From Gonium pectorale (taxonomy: Eukaryota > Chlorophyta > Chlorophyceae > Chlamydomonadales > Volvocaceae), in contig LSYV01000012.1 in the NCBI GenBank assembly GCA_001584585.1, positions 1,690,227 through 1,704,766 of the forward strand: a DNA stretch of 14,540 nucleotides, in the 5' to 3' direction. Below are positions 10,201 through 14,540 of the stretch, in pieces (within the stretch, counting starts at the first letter, position 1; the number at the start of each line of letters is the position of its first letter). The translations under genes and the position numbers were made by a program. The notes beneath the pieces are model-generated. The model was not told the origin of the DNA. It made no database searches and saw nothing but the letters and a program-made list of their open reading frames with translations.

Positions 10201-11715
10201 GCCAGAGGTGGACGACTCGATACCGCAGGTGTGCCCTGCGCCGCTCCAGCGAGTACCAATCCGCATGCATGCGCACTGAAAGCAGTGCAGTTGAGGCTGG
10301 AGGCGGTTGGGGATGCGCACGCAGGGCAGCCGCTGTACGGGCACCTAGAACCCGATTCGTGGGTAGGGGTGAGCCAGGCGGTTGTGTGCAGCATCTCGCG
10401 TGTGTGGGCCGCACAGTGGAAGCTCTGCTCCACCGAAGCAAGCGGCGGGAGACCTCACAACGGCATGCACATTGTGCGGCTGCCCGTCTCCTTCTCTGTT
10501 TCTATCAGCTCTCGCCGCACCGGTGACCTCTCTCCCCTGCCGTCGCCCTGCTCATTTCTTCCCTCGCAGGCCGTACTCCGATCCATCTGCAAGGCGCTTT
10601 CGCAGGCCCATGAGAGCCACCCCGGCGTCTGGAGCGCCGCAGCGCGCCTTGCCGCCCGCCACGCCGGTGAGCTTCAGCCCGCAGTCGCCGCTGCCGTACT
10701 GCGCTCGTATGCCATGGCGGGCGGCGCCGCCCTGGACGGCGGGCGGGAGGGCCTGCTGGAGGCGATCTGGGGAGTACTCCAGCCTCGGCTGGCGGAGCTG
10801 GATGCGGAGGCTCTCACGGACCTGACGCTCGCCGTTGCGGGGCTGGCCACTGCGTCATCGGGGGCGGCCGGCGCGGTCGCCACCGCGGAGGCCGCGCGGC
10901 AGGCGCTGCGGCCGCTTTGCGATGCTCTCGTGCCACGGCTGCCGTCCTTGTCCAGCAACAAGGCCACATGCGTCGCGGCGGCGCTCGCCAAGGCACACGG
11001 CGCTGCAGCGGCAGCGGCGGCTGAGGACGTTGGAGCGGGAGCGACTCCTGCCATGTCAGCTACCTTTGTGCAGCGGCACTCGTTTGGCGCGTTACCTCGG
11101 CTACTGGCGGACATGGTACTCCTACGCGGCCCCACGAAGTTTGGCAACCGGGACTACCCTTCGATTGTGCTGGCATTGGCATTGCTGGAGCACTCGGATG
11201 GGGCCTTTTGGCAGCAGGTGGCGGCAGCCTCCCTCCCCGAGCTGCCCCGTATGGACGGAGGCAGCCTCGGTCGCCTGCTAGGGGCCTTCTACCACGCTTT
11301 CCGCGCCAGCGCCGCCGATGGCGTGGCCGTTTCGGCCCCGGAGCCGGCGGCTCCAGCTGAAGCGCAGGCCCGCGCATCGGTGCCGCCGGTGCCGGTGCCA
11401 GCGCTGGTACTGGATGCCGGATTTGTCACCGCCGCTCACGCGCGGGTGGCGGCGCTGCTGGGCGCGGGTGGCCTAACGGATCGCGAGACCTTTTTCATTC
11501 TGCAAAGCCTGGCGGTGCTGCCCATGCCGGAGGGCGGCGCTTCGACGTTGAGCGCTCTAGCGGATCGCCTGATGGCGGCTGCCCTGGCCGGCGACGACAG
11601 ATGGGGCCAATCGTCTGCCCAAGGCGCTGCGAGGCTGCGGCTGGCGGTGGCGCTGCGCGCGGCTGGCCTTGGGGATCACCCTTTAATGGCCCGCCTTGAA
11701 GGCTTGGGCCAGTGA
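7207..11715 (+). CDS. OPR/FASTK-like helical-repeat protein, putative organellar RNA-binding factor
   Basis: Eight plus-strand exons: 7207-7237, 7415-7739, 7981-8041, 8319-8486, 9023-9103, 9377-9448, 9746-10228, 10570-11715 (TGA); phases agree at every junction, giving 788 aa. ATG 7207 is the first in-frame Met after an upstream stop. The protein has a Ser/Ala/Gly-rich N terminus with few acidic residues (possible transit peptide), a Ser/Gly linker, then helix-pair repeats of roughly 38-45 aa. Clearest are SGPVLCVALSRLHKL (exon 5) and TKASNLGAALSGLSDCGIAP (exons 6-7), which fits the octotricopeptide pattern of PQxLANxLWALAxLGxxP type. Exon 8 has further units (EALTDLTLAVAGLA, NKATCVAAALAKAHG, DYPSIVLALALLEH, ETFFILQSLAVLPM). 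Known OPR and FASTK proteins bind organelle RNAs for stability, splicing or translation; that role is inferred here. No C-terminal RAP domain is visible. Exons 7-8 are firm, 3-6 probable, 1-2 tentative. The donor of exon 4 (GTCGGC) is weak, and an alternative exon-4 acceptor lies 39 nt downstream at 8358. Confidence 0.75.
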
Positions 11716-11783
11716 AGGGCTTGGCGAAGGCCTACGTTTGAAAGTTCTGACGTCGCCATGCCCCCATGAATTTTACGTTATGA

Positions 11784-11835
11784 GTTTTGGCTTTGGCTTA
11801 GGCTTGGCTCGGTCGGTCGATCGTTCGGTCGGTTT
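11784..11835 (+). repeat. Decayed simple repeat (TTTGGC- and GGTC-type units)
   Basis: Just after the OPR-like stop, imperfect TTTGGC/TTAGGC units run into imperfect GGTCGGTC units. They look like a degenerating microsatellite in the 3' UTR or intergenic DNA. No function is implied. Confidence 0.6.
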
Positions 11836-11959
11836 GTGACACGTTTGATCATCCTGCGTGTCTGCAAGCCTTTTGAGCGGAAATTGAGCGCGTCACAACT
11901 GATATTAGCCAGGTGCGAACCAACCGTCAGTCAGAGAGAGGAAACTATGGCTACTCACT

Positions 11960-12185
11960 ATGCCTGGTACAGGTGCAGCGGCTTCTGGCCGTTTCGAGGC
12001 ACTTACGGCCAAGTATTCACACCCTTTAAACGTAAGTAGCCAGCTATTGGGTGTGACGCATACATATTGGGGTTTACTACAGTTGCGTCAGGCACATTTG
12101 GTAAGCTGTGAATTCTATAACAACCGAAACAGCAAGGCTTGATTTCTTTCAGCACCGCCCATCACTCACGGCGCTTACCAGTTGA
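11960..12185 (+). CDS. Candidate tiny spliced ORF with an 18-nt microexon (weak)
   Basis: ATG 11960 opens 24 codons (11960-12031) that end at a consensus donor GTAAGT. A possible 18-nt exon (12083-12100) lies between acceptor TTTACTACAG and donor GTAAGC. A strong acceptor, TTTCTTTCAG, precedes 12153, from which the frame reaches TGA at 12185. All junctions are phase 0 and would give about 40 aa. The introns would be 51 and 52 nt, shorter than the others in this window. The peptide matches no family I recognise. It could equally be a spliced non-coding or extended 3' UTR transcript, or chance. Confidence 0.2.
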
Positions 12186-12506
12186 GCTCACAATCGGAAG
12201 TTACATGCGGAGGAGCACTCGCGTGCCATAGTCCGCTGATGGCTCGGACGTTTCGCCCGTCGTTGAGAGCCGTACTACATCGCAAGGCACACACGGAATC
12301 CAAGCAGGGATTGGTACATACGCATAGATAGCACGAGCCAGAAAGCCGGAGCCGCATGGCGTGTATTCCGCGTTCATTCATGTGGTTGATCAGAAGCGGA
12401 ACATCGAGTCTTGATCCTACCACACCTCAGCTGTCTCTGCCACAGAAGCAGCATTCTTGCTTTCGCTCGCCCTTCCGAAGTAAAGGAATCCCTCCTCATG
12501 CAGCAC

Positions 12507-12511
12507 TTACA
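12507..12511 (-). terminator. TGTAA polyadenylation signal for the globin gene
   Basis: The minus strand reads TGTAA here, 279 nt past the globin stop codon at 12792-12790. The distance fits a moderate 3' UTR, and the motif matches the volvocine polyadenylation pentamer. No closer copy was seen. Confidence 0.45.
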
Positions 12512-12789
12512 ACACAGGGACAGGGGCCCGCTCGCGGAATGTTTGGGCTCATTGACCGGTCATAAGGACGCGTAATACGCAGCACAACAGCGTCGCAGCC
12601 ATTACGTAAGTACAAAGGAGTAGAAAGGGCCAGAACTGAGTATCCTCTGCCATGAACATACTAGCATCGTGCAAATTGAAATTACTACACTGCAAGCGTG
12701 TTGGTCTACGGCGGATGTGCAAAGGCAGTTCGTATGCCCGCGTCTGCTTCCTCACAAGTATCTGAAGCTCCCTTGAAAATGCTCCTCTG

Positions 12790-13417
12790 TTAGGCGCTCC
12801 CGAAGATTGCCGGCTTCGCCGTCGCCACAATCGTCATGGCCTCGCCCACCAAGTCCTGCCAAGGGTAGCAACATGGAAGGCACGCGTGCTGGGTGAGGGT
12901 AACCTAGGTACGGCACGGGCGCATGTACTGCTGGGTGTATGCAATATTCATCATGCTCGGAGCCTGAGTCAAATACCGGTTCGGGCATGCGGGTTCCCAG
13001 CCATCAACACTGCCAACCTCCGCAAGGCCGAGACAAGCGCACCTCGGGCACGCCGAGCGAGCGTAGCGTCTCCTCAAGGTGTACCGCCACCTTGTCAAAA
13101 TGCCCCTCGTTCAGCCCCTTTTCCAGAATCAAACGCTTATGGGCTGCCGCAAGGTCGCGGCCCTGGTACTCGCCAGCGCCGCCGAAGACGTAGGTCATGA
13201 ACGCCATCTGGGCGGGTGTGCCGGTGGTTATGGGGCATACAGACTACGTGGCGATACATTTACCTGGCCTCACCTGCTTGCGCTCTTGTTTCCGCATATC
13301 AACACCCTCGAAAAATGGCGACAGCTCGGGGTCCGAAATGATGCGCTTGTAAAAGACTCCTACCGCTGCTTCGATTGCGGCTAGCCCGCCGAGCCGGTCG
13401 TAAAGGCTGCCAGTCAT
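12790..13417 (-). CDS. THB: Truncated (2/2) haemoglobin, class 1 (TrHb1)
   Basis: Three minus-strand exons, 13417-13274, 13207-13043 and 12855-12790 (TAA), join in phase 0 to give 124 aa, the normal length of a class 1 truncated haemoglobin. The protein opens with the SLYDRLGG signature. FYKRI carries the B10 tyrosine (Tyr23), and MRKQERKQMAF carries E7 and E11 glutamines (Gln44, Gln48). The exon-2 segment has MTYVFGG and a LAAAHKRL helix whose His71 is the proximal haem ligand, followed by HFDKVAVHLEETLRSLGVPE. Exon 3 adds the final helix, AMTIVATAKPAIFG. Such globins bind O2 and NO; algal members are linked to NO scavenging and nitrogen metabolism, but the role here is inferred. ATG 13417 is in a good CTACCATG context. 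An in-frame ATG at 13501 would add 28 Arg/Ser/Thr-rich residues that could be a presequence. Donors are GTGAGG and GTGCGC. Confidence 0.95.
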
Positions 13418-13860
13418 GGTAGCCAGACAACGACACTTGCGGTTAGGCGTATAAGCGGTGCGCGGCGACGAATTCAGAGGAATGGAGGCCACGCGCCGCA
13501 AATATTGTGTGCGCAGTACTGAGTGAGCGACCCTTGCGTGGAGGGACCTTTACAAAGGAACCAAAAAGCGTTACTGATGTACGGAGTCTTGGGAAAACAC
13601 AAAACATGCAGTATACAGTATAATGCCAAACTTTTTCCCTGCGCTTGGCAACGGCTACAGTTTGCGCAGCAGCGGGTGAACTCCAGGCGCACTCGCACAT
13701 GCCCTAGAGGCTTGCAAGGAGCTCAATGGGCGTAATTCTTTCACGGCTGTGGTTGCCCGTTTCAGAGCCACACGTTTGGGCGAAGTGAACGCTCTGGACC
13801 CTCGCCTCTAGTTCTCGATGTGCTGGTTACGTATGTGGTCTTGCAGTCGACTGGTCAATA
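13418..13860. promoter_or_regulatory. Upstream region of the globin gene
   Basis: This should hold the globin promoter and 5' UTR on the minus strand. An AT-rich TATACTGTATAC-like stretch on the minus strand near 13610-13622, about 200 nt before the ATG, is a possible TATA-type element but is not conclusive. The in-frame upstream ATG at 13501 lies here. No other gene is supported. The MITE begins immediately beyond. Confidence 0.4.
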
Positions 13861-13890
13861 CAGGGAGTTGCAAAGTGATTGGCAGCTTCC
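13861..13890 (+). repeat. Left terminal inverted repeat of the MITE
   Basis: Thirty nucleotides identical to the reverse complement of 14185-14214. It is preceded by TA at 13859-13860 and followed by the first CCGATTG motif. Confidence 0.93.
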
Positions 13891-14074
13891 CGATTGGAGC
13901 CCGATTGAAAAAAGTTTCGACCGGGGTCGCGCGTCCCGATTGAAATTGTACTGCAAGGGGGGCAGCAGGCTTCTCGCGCCTCCCTCAACAAGGAAATTCG
14001 AGGCAGTTTGACCGCCTTAGGCAAGGAAACAATAGGCTAAGGACTGCCTGTGCGAATGGGAAGCTAGCACATGT

Positions 14075-14098
14075 GTTTGGGCCACCGTTTGGGCCACC
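14075..14098 (+). repeat. 12-bp tandem duplication inside the MITE
   Basis: GTTTGGGCCACC occurs twice head to tail (14075-14086 and 14087-14098). It is a small internal duplication in the central part of the element. Confidence 0.85.
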
Positions 14099-14184
14099 GC
14101 CGAGCGGGGTACGGCAATAATCTCCCCGATTGCTCGAGCGCCCCGATTGCTGGCCGATTGCAATCGGGGCCCCCGGCGCCCCCC

Positions 14185-14214
14185 GGAAGCTGCCAATCAC
14201 TTTGCAACTCCCTG
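14185..14214 (-). repeat. Right terminal inverted repeat of the MITE
   Basis: Thirty nucleotides identical to the reverse complement of 13861-13890. It ends in CCCTG followed by TA at 14215-14216. Just inside it is a GC-rich stretch and the palindrome CCGATTGCAATCGG at 14154-14167. Confidence 0.93.
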
Positions 14215-14216
14215 TA

Positions 14217-14540
14217 GTTCCGACCCCAAGTCAAGCCCTGTCGTTTAGCGTGCGGCGACGACCCGTTAACCGTATAGCGCCGGGACATGACAACGATTAT
14301 GAAGGAGGCCCAACCTGCTAAGGTGACAGCCTACTGGCAGGCTGCCTGGGACACTAGGCACGCCATACTTCGGCGCCAGGCGCTGAAGCGGGGTAGAGGC
14401 GGCATTAATGACCCTTTGACCCACCCCACCACTCTCATTTCGTCCAGGGCCCCCCGACTTTGACCAGGGGAGAGGGGAGTGCAACTCGGGGGCGGTTGAC
14501 CGTTACCGTGGTGGGAATGATGGGAATGTAACCCGCCAGA
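14217..14540. other. Region right of the MITE; nothing recognised
   Basis: No gene or structured element could be supported. Short open frames on both strands have no recognisable domain. A TGTAA occurs on the plus strand at 14526-14530, but no gene that would use it was found in the window. Confidence 0.4.

Larger units (their letters stand above)
11716..12789. other. Intergenic region between OPR-like and globin genes
   Basis: No convincing protein domain is seen in any frame here apart from a weak candidate small spliced ORF at 11960-12185, listed separately. It must include the 3' UTRs of both converging genes. No TGTAA was found on the plus strand after the OPR-like stop at 11715. The minus strand has one TGTAA serving the globin gene. 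Base composition drops to a more AT-rich level than in the exons. Confidence 0.5.
13861..14214. mobile_element. Non-autonomous DNA transposon (MITE) with 30-bp TIRs and TA flanks
   Basis: A 354-bp segment is bounded by perfect inverted repeats that start CAGGGAGTTGCAAAG and run for 30 nt at each end (13861-13890 and 14185-14214). TA dinucleotides sit directly outside both ends (13859-13860 and 14215-14216), as expected for a Tc1/mariner-type target duplication. No transposase is encoded; the open frames inside are short. Perfect identity of the terminal repeats suggests a recent insertion. The subterminal regions carry six CCGATTG motifs. CAGGG ends also occur in hAT elements, but the 8-bp flanks do not match each other, so hAT is less likely. 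Confidence 0.85.

Noticed and set aside
8423..10441. Long minus-strand open frames opposite the OPR-like gene (for example 8423-9226, 9586-10344, 9776-10441)
   Set aside because: They are antisense to in-phase plus-strand exons with recognisable repeat motifs. They are Arg/Pro/Ser-rich low-complexity translations typical of the complement of GC-rich coding DNA.
13852..14222. hAT classification of the MITE because its ends begin CAGGG
   Set aside because: The 8-bp flanks on the two sides do not match, whereas TA is present on both, which favours a Tc1/mariner-type element.
1..14540. A prokaryotic defence system, CRISPR array, operon or tRNA/rRNA gene
   Set aside because: Genes are intron-split with eukaryotic splice sites and algal protein families; no regularly spaced repeats, Shine-Dalgarno operon structure or recognisable structural RNA gene was seen.

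Overview
The window looks like nuclear DNA of a green alga, most likely a chlamydomonad/volvocine chlorophyte. It is GC-rich. Genes are cut into several short exons with GT-AG introns, donors are mostly GTGAGT/GTGGGT/GTGCGC-like, proteins carry Ala/Gly/Ser-rich linkers, and the algal polyadenylation pentamer TGTAA lies downstream of two of the genes. No bacterial operon signals, tRNA, rRNA or CRISPR array were seen. All gene models here are hand-built from splice sites, reading phase and recognised protein motifs. No transcript or database evidence was available.

Layout: (1) 567-1583, minus strand: a four-exon thioredoxin-fold gene with a CPTC redox motif; its first exon and 3' end are less certain. 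(2) 1900-6773, minus strand: an eight-exon gene for an organelle-type TsaD/Qri7/GCP1 protein, the enzyme that makes t6A37 in tRNA. The model is in phase throughout (753 aa) and contains a large insertion inside the conserved core. (3) 6774-7206: a 433-bp divergent promoter region. (4) 7207-11715, plus strand: an eight-exon gene for a helical-repeat protein of OPR/FASTK-like character (788 aa), probably an organellar RNA-binding factor. (5) 11716-12789: intergenic, with a decayed simple repeat and a weak candidate for a tiny spliced ORF. (6) 12790-13417, minus strand: a three-exon class 1 truncated haemoglobin (124 aa) with its key haem-pocket residues. (7) 13861-14214: a 354-bp non-autonomous transposon (MITE) with 30-bp perfect terminal inverted repeats flanked by TA. 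(8) 14217-14540: nothing recognised.

Functionally, the divergent pair (TsaD-type tRNA modifier and OPR-like protein) could both serve organelle gene expression and share a promoter. This is inferred from their families and from presequence-like N termini. The thioredoxin-like and globin genes are redox and NO/O2-related but not obviously linked to the pair. The most unusual items are the ~168-residue insertion between the TsaD metal-binding motif and its ATP-binding SGGH motif, the TA-flanked MITE with its repeated CCGATTG motif, and a hairpin-forming dispersed repeat in the thioredoxin region whose two copies differ mainly by CpG-decay-like transitions.
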